39,368 nucleotides of DNA from Bacilli bacterium (GCA_017472015.1 JAFURC010000025.1:1-39368); one strand, 5' to 3'; positions 1-9,402 are shown, numbered from the stretch's first letter. Numbers and translations are program-made. The notes: generated by a model not told the origin, from the letters alone.

Positions 1-87
1 AGTTGCATATTAACTTGTAAAAAACAAAAAATTGATATTTTACAATCTATTAACAATGCTTTTAATAATCAATCTATTTTTGAGTAA
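1..87 (+). CDS. C-terminal fragment of an unidentified protein
   Basis: Frame 1 is open from the window edge for 28 codons and stops with TAA at 85-87. A rho-independent hairpin follows within ten bases, which supports a genuine gene end. The visible tail (..TCKKQKIDILQSINNAF..) is an amphipathic helix, as found at the end of many regulators, but no family can be named. It converges with the nuclease gene on the other strand. Confidence 0.5.
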   Translation, partial: SCILTCKKQKIDILQSINNAFNNQSIFE

Positions 88-91
88 TTTA

Positions 92-118
92 AAAAGTGAG
101 CAAAACTCACTTATTTTT
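92..118 (+). terminator. Hairpin terminator, probably bidirectional
   Basis: AAGTGAG, a five-base loop CAAAA, then CTCACTT form a perfect 7-bp stem at 94-112, followed by ATTTTTC on the + strand. On the - strand the stem is followed by TTTTAAA, so it can also serve the convergent nuclease gene. Confidence 0.75.
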
Positions 119-141
119 CAGTTCCTTGACTGAACTGTAAC

Positions 142-927
142 CTATTTAAATAGAGAATCTAATAAATTTTCAACAAAATCTAATATTAAATCTTTAATAG
201 TTTCCAAAATACTGCTAAGTAAAGAATCATTATTAGAATTATTACTATCATTACTGGGTTCTTCACTTTCGGTTGCATCCATATTAGAAACAATCTTACT
301 ATCTGACCAAATACCCATTTTTTTACTTTTAGCAACGCTTTCAATCTTTTGTAAATTACTTGTATATTCATAATTTTCATACAGATAAGCAACTTTTGCA
401 AGACCTTCACTTAAAAGAGTTTCCTGAACCATCTTATCGTCTGCATAAACCCAAACAAGTATTCTTCCATATTTATCTTCTTTATCACTTGCTTTATCAT
501 ATTCAACTTTAATACTTTTAGCATTCGTTAGTAAACGACAAGTATAATCACTGGCTTCTTTTCCATATGCTTCTACTTCTTTAGTTGGATGCACGCTTTC
601 TGGTGTATCAATTGCTAAAAATCTAGCAGTTTTAATACTACCATCACTCATTTTAAATTTAGCTGTATCCCCATCAACACATTTACTTAAAGTAACACTT
701 TCACTTTCATTCTTTTTATTAACATAACAACTTGGAGCCTCTAGTTCCTTACTATCTTTAATAACATATTTATCTCCATCTTTTTTAACAATATGCCAGT
801 GATCTGAGTGACTTCCATAATAAACACCATCACATAAAATAACACTTGATTGTTTAATTGAACCACTTGATGCTAAAACATTTAAACTAATTAAAAAAAT
901 ACTTATAAATAATAAAACTTTTTTCAT
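142..927 (-). CDS. Secreted thermonuclease (staphylococcal nuclease family)
   Basis: A 261-residue exported nuclease. Residues 1-20 form a signal peptide with a Lys-Lys start and hydrophobic core, probably cut after Ala/Ser near 19-21. Residues about 30-60 form a small Cys/His/Tyr-rich segment (CDGVYYGSHSDHWHIV). The SNase domain spans about 78-209: the Ca-binding Asp pair lies in VDGDT (D85, D87), and the catalytic Arg, Glu and Arg are R102, E110 (in IDTPES) and R155 (in YGRIL). An Asn/Ser linker at 220-235 leads to an amphipathic C-terminal helix that could hold it at the membrane. The start is preceded by GTGAGGG and an extended -10. The family degrades DNA and RNA outside the cell using calcium. 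All catalytic residues are present, so it should be active. Confidence 0.93.
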   Translation of the reverse strand: MKKVLLFISIFLISLNVLASSGSIKQSSVILCDGVYYGSHSDHWHIVKKDGDKYVIKDSKELEAPSCYVNKKNESESVTLSKCVDGDTAKFKMSDGSIKTARFLAIDTPESVHPTKEVEAYGKEASDYTCRLLTNAKSIKVEYDKASDKEDKYGRILVWVYADDKMVQETLLSEGLAKVAYLYENYEYTSNLQKIESVAKSKKMGIWSDSKIVSNMDATESEEPSNDSNNSNNDSLLSSILETIKDLILDFVENLLDSLFK

Positions 928-949
928 ATACCCTCACTACTATATAAGT

Positions 950-958
950 ATTATAGCA
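950..958 (-). promoter_or_regulatory. Extended -10 promoter of the nuclease gene
   Basis: On the - strand the sequence reads TGCTATAAT, a consensus extended -10, ending 22 bases before the nuclease start codon. No good -35 hexamer is visible, as is common with extended -10 elements. Confidence 0.55.
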
Positions 959-963
959 AATTT

Positions 964-1749
964 TTAGAAAAATTGATATTTTATTTTTAAATCTTGACAA
1001 TATTTTTCAATTTCTATTTTTAAATTATCAAAATAACTTGAATCATTAAGTAAATAAATCTTCGCATATTCCATATAATATTTACTATGTTTATCTTTAA
1101 TATATTTTAAAACCTCTCTTTTATAATCTTTTTTTAAAGTTAAAAAAGAAAACCTATATTCCAAAACATAATCACAAGTTTTATTAATTATTTCTTTATA
1201 ATCAGTTATATAGGGAAATATTGGTGAAATACTTAAAATTGTATAAATTCCATTTTCATGTAATTCTTTTAAAGTATCTAATCTATCTGGAATTGAACTA
1301 TATTTTTCAAGATCACTTCTAATTTTATCATCTAAAGTATTTAAAGACATAATTACTTTAACATTTTTGATTTGTTTTAATAAATCAAGATCTCTTAAAA
1401 TTAAAGAGTTTTTCGTTTCGATTATTAAATTAAAATCAAATTTAACTAATTCTTCTAATATTTTTCTTGTAACCCGATATTTTTCTTCATAGATATTATA
1501 ACAATCAGTAGTTGATGACATTAAATATGTTTTACCATTAACACTTCTTTTTTTTAAAACATAATTAGTAGTTTTAACATCTAAAAAATTTCCCCATTCT
1601 TCTTTATGACTTGTTAACTGTTTAATAAACGATGCATAGCAATAAATACATGCATTAGGACAACCAACATAAGGATTTATAACAAAGTCAATTCCTTCTA
1701 TTTTTGACTTTGTTATATAACGATTTACTTCAACTGTTTTAATTTTCAT
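964..1749 (-). CDS. Radical SAM protein of the spore photoproduct lyase-like family
   Basis: A 261-residue protein of the SplB-like radical SAM group. The segment NPYVGCPNACIYCYA carries the CxxxCxxC motif that binds the 4Fe-4S cluster and SAM, followed by the family's small aromatic patch. The rest fits a partial TIM barrel (..IIETKNSLILRDLDLL.., ..ILSISPIFPYI..). I chose the ATG at 1749 rather than the upstream GTG at 1758, because AAGGTGG lies five bases before the ATG and overlaps the GTG. True spore photoproduct lyase repairs UV dimers in spore DNA, but many short homologues of this type have no known substrate. It is the next-to-last gene of the left - strand series, 36 bp from the nuclease gene, which has its own promoter. 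Confidence 0.8.
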   Translation of the reverse strand: MKIKTVEVNRYITKSKIEGIDFVINPYVGCPNACIYCYASFIKQLTSHKEEWGNFLDVKTTNYVLKKRSVNGKTYLMSSTTDCYNIYEEKYRVTRKILEELVKFDFNLIIETKNSLILRDLDLLKQIKNVKVIMSLNTLDDKIRSDLEKYSSIPDRLDTLKELHENGIYTILSISPIFPYITDYKEIINKTCDYVLEYRFSFLTLKKDYKREVLKYIKDKHSKYYMEYAKIYLLNDSSYFDNLKIEIEKYCQDLKIKYQFF

Positions 1750-1835
1750 ATCATCCACCTTGCCCCTATTATAGCATATTTTTGTTTTAAAATTAATTAA
1801 AATAAAAGAAAAAAGAGTTAATTAAAAAGCTTTTA

Positions 1836-3020
1836 CTAACAATTAATTACTATTAAAGGAATCATTAACTCTTCTTTACTAAATCCTGAATGTGAACCTT
1901 TTATTTTTCCAATATATTTATCTTTATCAAATTCTGTATTAACAAAATAAAAACCTTTTTTACAAAAACTAATATATTCACCTAAATTAGATTTCATATA
2001 CTTGGATACTATGTCTTCACCAAATATGTTATTTTTTATAAATTCCTCTGTTTCAAAGATAAACATCTTATCATGATAATCTTTTTTAAATTCTTTTAAA
2101 AATTCATCTCTTTTTTCATTTTTTACATAATAGGTAGCCGTTCCAAAATCTATTCCTGGTTTGGCATAAAAATATTTATTGTATTTAAAAAAATCCATAT
2201 CAATTTCACCTATTACATCTATTTGCCCATGATCAGCCGTAATTATAATTTCTAAATCATTAATATTTTGTTCTTTTAATTTAATTAATTCACTTTCTAT
2301 TTTTTTTATAACAGTTTTAGTTTTTATGCTATAAACTCCATTGTAATGTGATTCATCATCAATATCACTTAAATACATATAAGTAAATGTTTCTTTGTTT
2401 AAATTACTTTGAATATTATTAGTTATTTTTTCAAATGCAGCAGGAATGGTATCATAAGGAATTCGATTATCATTTAATGTAAATTTTGAAAAGTCACTAT
2501 CAACTATGTCTTTCGGAAATAAAGCGGTTGTTTTTCTTTTTAATTTATTCATTAGAGAATTAGATACATAAATATCTTTTTCATCTATACCTAATTCTTT
2601 TAAACTTTTATTAGTTTCTCGATCTTTAAATAATAAAGTATAATAATTAATATTATGGTTGCGATAATAATTATACCATCCTATCATTCCATGAATAGCA
2701 GGATATTCAGAAGTTATTATGGAATTTAATACACAACCAGTAGTTGTTGGACAAACAGTAAGTAAATCACAAACTTTATTTTGTTTTAAAATACTCTCAT
2801 CACTAAGAGAATTTATTAGATTACTTCCCATTCCATCACAAAGTATAAGTAATATATGTTTTTTATTTTTAATATATTTTTCTATTTCCTTATTAACACT
2901 TTCTAATTTATAAGAATAACCACAATATTTATAAATAGTTCTTATAAGATCAATAATTGAAATATTTTCATAATTTGGTAACATTAAACCATTATTTTCG
3001 AAACATTCTTTTAAATTCAT
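1836..3020 (-). CDS. Alkaline phosphatase superfamily protein (type I phosphodiesterase/nucleotide pyrophosphatase-like)
   Basis: A 394-residue protein. Motifs in order: a first metal site LCDGMGSN, the nucleophile region VCPTTTGCVLNSI with Thr as the likely attacking residue, the invariant EYPAIHGMIGW, a second metal site in YLSDIDDESHYNG, then ITADHGQID and a final metal His in GSHSGFSKEE. That is the full set expected for the phosphodiesterase/nucleotide pyrophosphatase branch. No signal peptide or membrane segment is seen, so it is probably cytoplasmic. I chose the ATG at 3020 because GGAGG sits four bases upstream. The earlier ATG at 3035 has no ribosome binding site. It follows ThrRS by 39 bp. 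The substrate cannot be told from sequence. Confidence 0.85.
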   Translation of the reverse strand: MNLKECFENNGLMLPNYENISIIDLIRTIYKYCGYSYKLESVNKEIEKYIKNKKHILLILCDGMGSNLINSLSDESILKQNKVCDLLTVCPTTTGCVLNSIITSEYPAIHGMIGWYNYYRNHNINYYTLLFKDRETNKSLKELGIDEKDIYVSNSLMNKLKRKTTALFPKDIVDSDFSKFTLNDNRIPYDTIPAAFEKITNNIQSNLNKETFTYMYLSDIDDESHYNGVYSIKTKTVIKKIESELIKLKEQNINDLEIIITADHGQIDVIGEIDMDFFKYNKYFYAKPGIDFGTATYYVKNEKRDEFLKEFKKDYHDKMFIFETEEFIKNNIFGEDIVSKYMKSNLGEYISFCKKGFYFVNTEFDKDKYIGKIKGSHSGFSKEELMIPLIVINC

Positions 3021-3059
3021 AGGACCTCCAAACATTATATTTATTATAACATTTCTTAA

Positions 3060-4832
3060 TTAATTTTCAAAATCATTACCAACCTCAATCTTTATACTTT
3101 TTTTAGTATTTAATTCTTTAATAAAATCAAAAAAATTTGAAAATTGCATACTAATTGTATCTTGACTACCATAAACTCTAAAACTAATAGTATTATTTTC
3201 TTTTTCTTTATCACCAATTATTATAGTAATTGGATTTTTCTTTATTTGACTATCACGCATTTTATAACTTAATTTTTCATTCCTTTCATCAAGTAAAACT
3301 CTAAATCCTTTTTCATAGAATAATTCTTTTAATTCTTTAGAATAATCTAAGTGATAGTCGTTATTAACTGGAATAATATTTAATTGAACTGGAGATATCC
3401 AAAATGGTAAAGCCCCTTTAAAATGTTCTAATAAAATTCCAATAAATCTTTCAAGAGAGCCGTAAATTGTTCTATGAACCATAACTGGTCTTTTCTTAGT
3501 TCCATCCAAGGAAATATAAGTTAAATCAAATTTTTCTGGTAATTGATAATCTAATTGAATTGTTCCTGTTTGCCATTCTCTTCCTAAGGCATCAACCATT
3601 TTCAAATCTATTTTAGGTCCATAAAATGCTCCATCACCAGGATTTAAAATCCATTTATTAGGAAATTTTTCATCTAAAATTTTAGTTAAATTCTCTTCGG
3701 CTTCATTCCATTTATTAATATCTCCCATATAATTATCTGGTCTTGTTGATAAGTATGGTGTGAATTTTAAACCAAATATATCATAAAAATAAGTAGCAAT
3801 ATCTAAAATACTTGAGATTTCCTCAAATATTTGTTCATGAGTAATAAAATTATGCGAATCATCTTGATGAAATACTCTTACTCGAAGTAATCCATGCAAG
3901 GATGCTGAATTTTCATTTCGATGAATGGCATCAACATCATTAAATCTTAAAGGTAAATCTTTGTAACTTCTAATTTTATTTTTATATACTAAAATTGAAT
4001 TTGGACAACTCATTGGTTTTAATGCTTGATAGTTATCATCACCTTCTTCAAATATGAACATATCATCTTTATAATGATCCCAATGACCTGATGTTTTCCA
4101 TAAACTACTACTATTTAAAAGTGGTCCTGAAAATTCTTGATAACCTCGGTTTTCATGTTCGTATCTCCAAAAATCAACTAAAGTATTATAAATTTTTAAA
4201 CCTTTTGGAAGCCAATAAGGCATCCCAGGAGCAGTTTCTGAAAACATAAATAAATCAAGTTCTTGTCCAAGTTTTCGATGATCACATTTTTTCGCTTCTT
4301 CTATTAAATTAAGATAATTATTTAAATCCTCTTCTGTTTCAAAACAAATTCCATATATTCTTTGAAGCATTTTATTTGAAGAATCACCTTTAAAATATGC
4401 TCCACTTACTTTTAGTAATTTAAAATATTTTAATTCTTTAACACTTTCAACGTGTGGTCCTTTGCATAAATCTGTAAAATCTCCTTGGGTATAACAACTA
4501 ATAATTGTTTCTTCATTATTCATTTTAGATAATAAATCTAATTTATAAGGATCATTTTTAAACATTTCTTTGGCTTCTTCTAAACTTATTTCTTTCCTTA
4601 TAATTTTCTTACCATCTTTAGATATTTTTTTCATTTCTTTTTCAATTAAAACTAAATCGGTATCTCTTAATACTTCATTTCCTAAATCAACATCATAATA
4701 AAAGCCACCTTCAATTACTGGTCCTACCCAAAATAGAGCATCTTTATATAAATGTTTTATTGCTTGTGCCATTAAATGTGCACATGAATGATTCATAATA
4801 CTTAATCTTTCATTTTCTTTAATATTAATCAT
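3060..4832 (-). CDS. thrS: Threonyl-tRNA synthetase lacking the N-terminal TGS domain
   Basis: A class II synthetase that charges tRNA-Thr. At 590 residues it is about 50 shorter than usual because it begins directly at the editing domain, with no TGS domain. The editing-site residues are kept: HSCAH (H15, H19) and CKGPH (C123, H127). The catalytic domain has motif 2 (GLLRVRVFHQDDSH), zinc ligands C276, H327 and H453, and motif 3 (GSLERFIGILLEHFKGALPFW region). The anticodon-binding domain begins near 480. The start is well supported by GAAGGGAG seven bases upstream, and the short gap to the next gene leaves no room for a lost TGS region in frame. No T-box leader fits in the 63-bp intergenic gap. 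Confidence 0.97.
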   Translation of the reverse strand: MINIKENERLSIMNHSCAHLMAQAIKHLYKDALFWVGPVIEGGFYYDVDLGNEVLRDTDLVLIEKEMKKISKDGKKIIRKEISLEEAKEMFKNDPYKLDLLSKMNNEETIISCYTQGDFTDLCKGPHVESVKELKYFKLLKVSGAYFKGDSSNKMLQRIYGICFETEEDLNNYLNLIEEAKKCDHRKLGQELDLFMFSETAPGMPYWLPKGLKIYNTLVDFWRYEHENRGYQEFSGPLLNSSSLWKTSGHWDHYKDDMFIFEEGDDNYQALKPMSCPNSILVYKNKIRSYKDLPLRFNDVDAIHRNENSASLHGLLRVRVFHQDDSHNFITHEQIFEEISSILDIATYFYDIFGLKFTPYLSTRPDNYMGDINKWNEAEENLTKILDEKFPNKWILNPGDGAFYGPKIDLKMVDALGREWQTGTIQLDYQLPEKFDLTYISLDGTKKRPVMVHRTIYGSLERFIGILLEHFKGALPFWISPVQLNIIPVNNDYHLDYSKELKELFYEKGFRVLLDERNEKLSYKMRDSQIKKNPITIIIGDKEKENNTISFRVYGSQDTISMQFSNFFDFIKELNTKKSIKIEVGNDFEN

Positions 4833-4895
4833 ATTATTCTCCCTTCTATTAATTATTTAGAAAAGAATTTATATATAAAAGTATTTTAGTACATT

Positions 4896-5960
4896 TTATT
4901 CACAATACTTTCTGATTATTTTTTCATATATTTTTATTGTTTTATCATAAGAATCGATACTTATATATTCATCTTTTTCATGAGATGTATTAGGACCTGG
5001 TCCTAATATAATATTATTGCTTTTGTCTAAAAAACTTGCTTCTGTTACATAGTTAAAACACGTCACTTTTTTATTAGTTAAATTCTCATAAAATTTAATA
5101 TTTTCATTCTTTATCCCACTTGGATATACATTTGTTATTTCAGTTAAAATAGCATCATATTTATTAACTAATTTTAGAACTTGATCTTTTATTATTTCAT
5201 GTTGTTTTTTATCTATTGTTCTAAAATCAAATACTAGTTCACATTTATCAGGAACAATATTTATAACACTTCCACCATTAATAATACCGATATTCATAGT
5301 TGTATAAGGTATATTAAATAAACTATTTTGTTCTTTTTTTAATTCTTCAGAATATTTTAATAAATCATTAATGAATTTATTACATTCAACAATTGCATTT
5401 ACTCCATCTACTACATTTGAAAAATGAGTACCTTTTCCTGTAAAGGTTATTTTATATTCGATACATCCTTTGGTTCCAATTACTGGAATTAGATCTGTTG
5501 GCTCACCAATAAGAATATTTTTGGATAATAAATTTAAATGATTAGTTAATAGTTTTATTCCTTCAAAACTTTTTTCTTCATCAAAAGTTAAAACTATTTG
5601 AATTCCACGCTTTAATTTTTTTAAATCAATATTAGTAATTGCTGTTAAAAAGGCACTTATTCCCCCTTTCATATCACAGACACCTAAACCATATAAATTC
5701 CCATTTTCAATAGTTACCTTAAAGGGAGCATATTTCCAATTTGAATAAGAAACTGTATCAGTATGACCTAAAAAAGTTAAATTAGGATTACTCCCATATG
5801 TTGCTATTAAACAACTCTTATCATCTGAGTCATTTATTCGTTTTAAAGAAAAACCTAACTCTTCTAAATAAACGGAAATCCAATTAATCATTTTAGAATT
5901 TCCTTTATCATTTATAGTATTAAATGATACTAATTTATTTAATAATTCTATTTTATTCAT
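4896..5960 (-). CDS. M20 family metallopeptidase, ArgE/DapE-like deacylase
   Basis: A 354-residue two-zinc hydrolase. Ligands and catalytic residues visible: H66 and D68 in LGHTDTV, D96 in VCDMKGG, the base E128 with E129 in FDEEKSFEG, E153 in IGEPTD, and a late His in NTSHEKDEYI. A dimerisation lid lies about 165-275. The GEPTD signature places it nearer acetylornithine deacetylase and succinyl-diaminopimelate desuccinylase than carboxypeptidases, but the substrate is open. It is 63 bp upstream of thrS on the same strand. Only 22 percent of its length is shared in layout detail with the second M20 gene at 9633, so they are not a recent duplication as far as can be judged by eye. Confidence 0.88.
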   Translation of the reverse strand: MNKIELLNKLVSFNTINDKGNSKMINWISVYLEELGFSLKRINDSDDKSCLIATYGSNPNLTFLGHTDTVSYSNWKYAPFKVTIENGNLYGLGVCDMKGGISAFLTAITNIDLKKLKRGIQIVLTFDEEKSFEGIKLLTNHLNLLSKNILIGEPTDLIPVIGTKGCIEYKITFTGKGTHFSNVVDGVNAIVECNKFINDLLKYSEELKKEQNSLFNIPYTTMNIGIINGGSVINIVPDKCELVFDFRTIDKKQHEIIKDQVLKLVNKYDAILTEITNVYPSGIKNENIKFYENLTNKKVTCFNYVTEASFLDKSNNIILGPGPNTSHEKDEYISIDSYDKTIKIYEKIIRKYCE

Positions 5961-6039
5961 TATTTTCTATCCTTTCATTAATAATACAACAAATTACGTT
6001 AAAAATTTAATTTCATTCTAATTTTACGAATAATTATAT

Positions 6040-6840
6040 CTATTCAACTTTTTCTAATAATTCATTTATCGGAATAAATTGACTTGTTTCGGTTAATTTA
6101 TGTTCGTAATATTTATCATTAATCCAATATGCTTTAAATCCATATCCTTTTTCAAACCCATGTTCTCTAGCATCACTTGTAATAATTCTATATTTATCAT
6201 CAATAATTTCAATTGCTGAACAATTAGACATCATTATCCCTATAAGATTGTTTCTTTTTAGTTGATCTTTCGTTGAATTATATCTTCCTTTTTCATCACA
6301 ATGAGGAGTAAAAAAAGCATTTATCCAATTTAAGCATTCAACAATTTCAAAAGTTTTTTCTCCATTTTCTTCTTTACTTAAACAATCTGAATTACAAGAA
6401 TTAAACCAACATACTGCACCAGCAGAAACTCCACATATTACTTTTCCATTATCAAAGGCTTCTCTTAACAACATATCAATTTTTTTTTCTTTCCAAATAT
6501 TAATCATGGAAGATGTGTCACCACCACCTTCATATATTATATCCGCCCATTCAGTTAAAAACTTAACTTTTTCATGATCATCTAATTCATTAGTTTTTAT
6601 ATCTTTACAACTACAACCAAATTTATCTCCATATATTTTTTTCATTGTTTGAAAGTAACTTTCTTGAATATCTAAGGAAATTGCCATTGAATGAGCTAGA
6701 AACAAGAAATTAGGCTTTTCTTTTTTAGTTAACCTAATTATTTCTTTATCCATAGGTTCTGTTTCATATGGTGCATATTTACCATTTTCTAAAAGTCTTC
6801 CATTTTCTCCTCCAGCTATAGCAACTATTTTTCTGCTCAT
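6040..6840 (-). CDS. Peptidase S51 (peptidase E / cyanophycinase-like)
   Basis: A serine hydrolase of the S51 fold. The nucleophile lies in CGVSAGAVCWF, the expected GxSAGA motif, and a glycine-rich stretch (IYEGGGDTSSM) precedes it. Relatives cut Asp-X dipeptides (peptidase E) or beta-aspartyl bonds (cyanophycinase). It has no signal peptide and should be cytoplasmic. The start is uncertain: in-frame ATGs lie at 6861, 6852 and 6840. I chose 6840 because the protein would then begin MSRKIVAIAGGENG, as family members do. An AAAGGA lies 12 bases upstream, a rather long spacing. The first ATG has no ribosome binding site. It follows trpS closely and probably shares its transcript. Confidence 0.82.
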   Translation of the reverse strand: MSRKIVAIAGGENGRLLENGKYAPYETEPMDKEIIRLTKKEKPNFLFLAHSMAISLDIQESYFQTMKKIYGDKFGCSCKDIKTNELDDHEKVKFLTEWADIIYEGGGDTSSMINIWKEKKIDMLLREAFDNGKVICGVSAGAVCWFNSCNSDCLSKEENGEKTFEIVECLNWINAFFTPHCDEKGRYNSTKDQLKRNNLIGIMMSNCSAIEIIDDKYRIITSDAREHGFEKGYGFKAYWINDKYYEHKLTETSQFIPINELLEKVE

Positions 6841-6871
6841 AAAATTTTTCATTCCTTTCATTTAATAAAAA

Positions 6872-7975
6872 TTATTTACTCTTTATCTTATAATGATGAA
6901 CATATTCTTCTTTAAAATCATCATTTAGAAAATAATCAATACCAATTGCTTCTTTTATCTTATTTAAAATACAATTTGTATAATCGATACTAAATTTTGT
7001 TCCTTTTTCTAATATTTCAAATATATATTCTTTGTTTTTTTCAAATTCGTCTCTTCTAGTTCTAATCGGTTCTAGTATTTCTTGCATAACATTATTTAGA
7101 AATTTTTTTATTTTAACATCACCTAATCCACCACGTTCATAATGTTCTTTTAATTCTTGCAAATTTTTATATTCTGGTAAATATTTTTTAAAATGTTCAT
7201 CAGTTGCAAAGGCTTCTAAATATATGAATACTGGATTATTTTCTGTAACTCCAGGATCTTCAACCCTTAAATGATTAGGATCGGTATACATTCCCATTAT
7301 TTTTTTCTTAATTGTTTCACTTGAATCTTTTAAATATATACAATTCCCAAGTGATTTACTCATTTTTGTATTCCCATCAGTTCCAATAAATCGATAACAG
7401 ACTTCTTTATCAGGTAAAATGGCTTCAGGCTCTATCAAAATATTAGTTTTATAAATTCTATTGAAAGTTGATACTATTTCTCTCGTTTGTTCTATCATTG
7501 GCAATTGATCAACTCCAACCGGAACATATTTAGCCCCAAAAGCCGTGATATCTGCCGCTTGACTAATTGGATATGTCATGAACCCAACTGGTAAATTATT
7601 TTCAAATTTACGCATTTTTATTTCATTTTTTATAGTGGGATTTCTACCTAGTCTTGCCATTGTTACTAAATTAGAATAAAACATAGGTAACTGATAAAGT
7701 GCCGGAATTTGACTTTGTAAAAGAAATATCGTTTTATTTGGATCAAGTCCAACCGCTAAATAATCTAACATTACTTCCATGACATTTTCTCTTATTTTTT
7801 TAGGATTATCATAATTATCAGTTAAAGCCTGTAAATCTGCAATCATCACAAACTGTTGATAATTTCCTGTTTCTTGTAATTCAACTCTTTTCCTTAATGA
7901 TCCAACATAATGACCTATATGCAAAGGACCAGTTGGTCTATCTCCTGTTAATATAATATTTTTATTTTCCATCAT
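6872..7975 (-). CDS. trpS: Tryptophanyl-tRNA synthetase
   Basis: Class I synthetase that charges tRNA-Trp. The ATP-binding signatures are PLHIGHY (residues 17-23) and KMSKS (204-208). The segment GFMTYPISQAADITAF is typical of bacterial TrpRS. At 367 residues it is somewhat longer than the usual 330-340. AAGGAGAG lies five bases before the first of two adjacent ATG codons. It sits 32 bp downstream of the PLP decarboxylase, with no promoter or terminator visible between them, so it is probably transcribed from the regulated promoter at 9403-9491. A tRNA-Trp gene lies just beyond that promoter, at 9528. Whether this is the only TrpRS of the cell cannot be seen. Confidence 0.96.
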   Translation of the reverse strand: MMENKNIILTGDRPTGPLHIGHYVGSLRKRVELQETGNYQQFVMIADLQALTDNYDNPKKIRENVMEVMLDYLAVGLDPNKTIFLLQSQIPALYQLPMFYSNLVTMARLGRNPTIKNEIKMRKFENNLPVGFMTYPISQAADITAFGAKYVPVGVDQLPMIEQTREIVSTFNRIYKTNILIEPEAILPDKEVCYRFIGTDGNTKMSKSLGNCIYLKDSSETIKKKIMGMYTDPNHLRVEDPGVTENNPVFIYLEAFATDEHFKKYLPEYKNLQELKEHYERGGLGDVKIKKFLNNVMQEILEPIRTRRDEFEKNKEYIFEILEKGTKFSIDYTNCILNKIKEAIGIDYFLNDDFKEEYVHHYKIKSK

Positions 7976-8007
7976 ATTCTCTCCTTTTCACTATATTTTT
8001 TTAAAGT

Positions 8008-9399
8008 TTATTTTTTTATTAAAATTTTATTAGTCTCCTTATTCTTTTCTTTAGATAAATCTATAACTAATTGTTTAATTATATCCTTTGAATGGAATGG
8101 AAAAATAATTACATGAGCATATTCTTTATCAGTTCCTACAAATGTTGCTAACTGATATTTCTTACACAATTCATCACTTGGTTTTTCTATTAAAAATATA
8201 TTTCCTTTCGCATCACCTTGTATAAAATTAATACCATAATTATTTAATTCTTGAATAAAGTATTCTATATTTTCATCATATTCTAATTCAGAACTTCTTT
8301 TAAATACCTCTTTTATTTGTTGATAAGCAGAATATGGATTAAAATCTCTTGATCCTGATAGAGTCGTATCATTTTGACCTATATAATCAACATAATTATT
8401 TATCTTTTTTCTTTTAAAAATCAAAATTCCATTACTTCTTGTAATACCTAAATATTTATGAAAACTAACTGAGATAGAATCAACATCTATTTCTTTAAAA
8501 TTCAATTTTGGAGCATTTAATTGATTACTTGGTATTCCACCATATAAAGCAGCATCTACATGAATATAATTTGGAATTTCTCTTCTTTCTAATTCTTTTT
8601 TTATTAATTCTATATCATCAATTATTCCACCTTTAGTTGTTCCAAATGTTAAAAATATAATAGCGGGAACTTTTTCTTTTTGATAATTATTTACTACTTC
8701 ATTGATAAGTAAATCAACATCAATTTTTCCATTTTTAGTTTTTATTACTTTATTTTTTTCTGGATTACTATTACATTTATTAATACTATAATGAGCCTCT
8801 TCGGAATAATATAAATAAGCATTTGGATATTTTTTTAAACCCAAATTTATTCCTTGAATATTTCCTTCGGTTCCACCTGTTGTTATATAGCCGCAATAAT
8901 CATCAATAGTAAGATTAAGATTCTCTAATATTAATTTAACTATTTCCATTTCCATTTTTTTATTATCCATTTGATAATTTCCTTGTTCTTCCGGACTACC
9001 ACAATTATTCATAAAAAATAGTTCTGTTTCTAGTTTTTTCAAATATGAAACTGTTGCTGAACCCACGAGCATATTAGCAGGATATCCAAACATAAAATCA
9101 CGCTTTTCTTTAATCTCTGCTATCTCCTTTTTTACACTTTCAATATAACTTTCATCTTCCCTTTGCCATCGTTTTATCTCTTCACTAGTTTTACCTTTTT
9201 TCTTTAAATCGTTATAATCAAGTAAAGAACTTAGTTTCCATATAAAGAAATCAGATATTTCTCCTTGCATTTTTAATGCATTAACAATTTTTTTAATTTT
9301 TTCAATATCACTTTCTAATAGTGAAGTGTCATTAATAATTTTATTAAAATATAAATTATTAAATTCAAATAAATATTTCAAATTATCTAAATCATTCAT
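8008..9399 (-). CDS. PLP-dependent group II decarboxylase, histidine-decarboxylase-like
   Basis: 463 residues. From about 103 it follows bacterial PLP-type histidine decarboxylases: GYPANM, the NNCGSPEEQGNYQMD stretch, TTGGTEGN (173-180), the ring-stacking His in EAHYS (H203), the aldimine Asp in HVDAAL (D282), the PLP lysine in SFHKYLG (K315), and SGSRDFN. The substrate may be His, Ser, Trp or another amino acid, since closely related enzymes differ. An N-terminal extension of about 100 mostly helical, charged residues is not typical of the 378-residue histidine decarboxylases. The open frame continues upstream to 9579, but that part runs through a tRNA gene. GGAGG six bases before the ATG at 9399 fixes the start. 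Its promoter module is shared with the GNAT operon. Confidence 0.88.
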   Translation of the reverse strand: MNDLDNLKYLFEFNNLYFNKIINDTSLLESDIEKIKKIVNALKMQGEISDFFIWKLSSLLDYNDLKKKGKTSEEIKRWQREDESYIESVKKEIAEIKEKRDFMFGYPANMLVGSATVSYLKKLETELFFMNNCGSPEEQGNYQMDNKKMEMEIVKLILENLNLTIDDYCGYITTGGTEGNIQGINLGLKKYPNAYLYYSEEAHYSINKCNSNPEKNKVIKTKNGKIDVDLLINEVVNNYQKEKVPAIIFLTFGTTKGGIIDDIELIKKELERREIPNYIHVDAALYGGIPSNQLNAPKLNFKEIDVDSISVSFHKYLGITRSNGILIFKRKKINNYVDYIGQNDTTLSGSRDFNPYSAYQQIKEVFKRSSELEYDENIEYFIQELNNYGINFIQGDAKGNIFLIEKPSDELCKKYQLATFVGTDKEYAHVIIFPFHSKDIIKQLVIDLSKEKNKETNKILIKK

Positions 9400-9402
9400 A
9401 TT

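Noticed and set aside
1836-1860. Hairpin terminator between the phosphodiesterase and the radical SAM gene
   Set aside because: Only scattered short AT pairs were found, with no continuous stem followed by T residues.
4833-8007. T-box riboswitches in front of thrS and trpS
   Set aside because: The gaps are 63 and 32 bp, far too short for a T-box, and no T-box sequence or specifier stem is visible.
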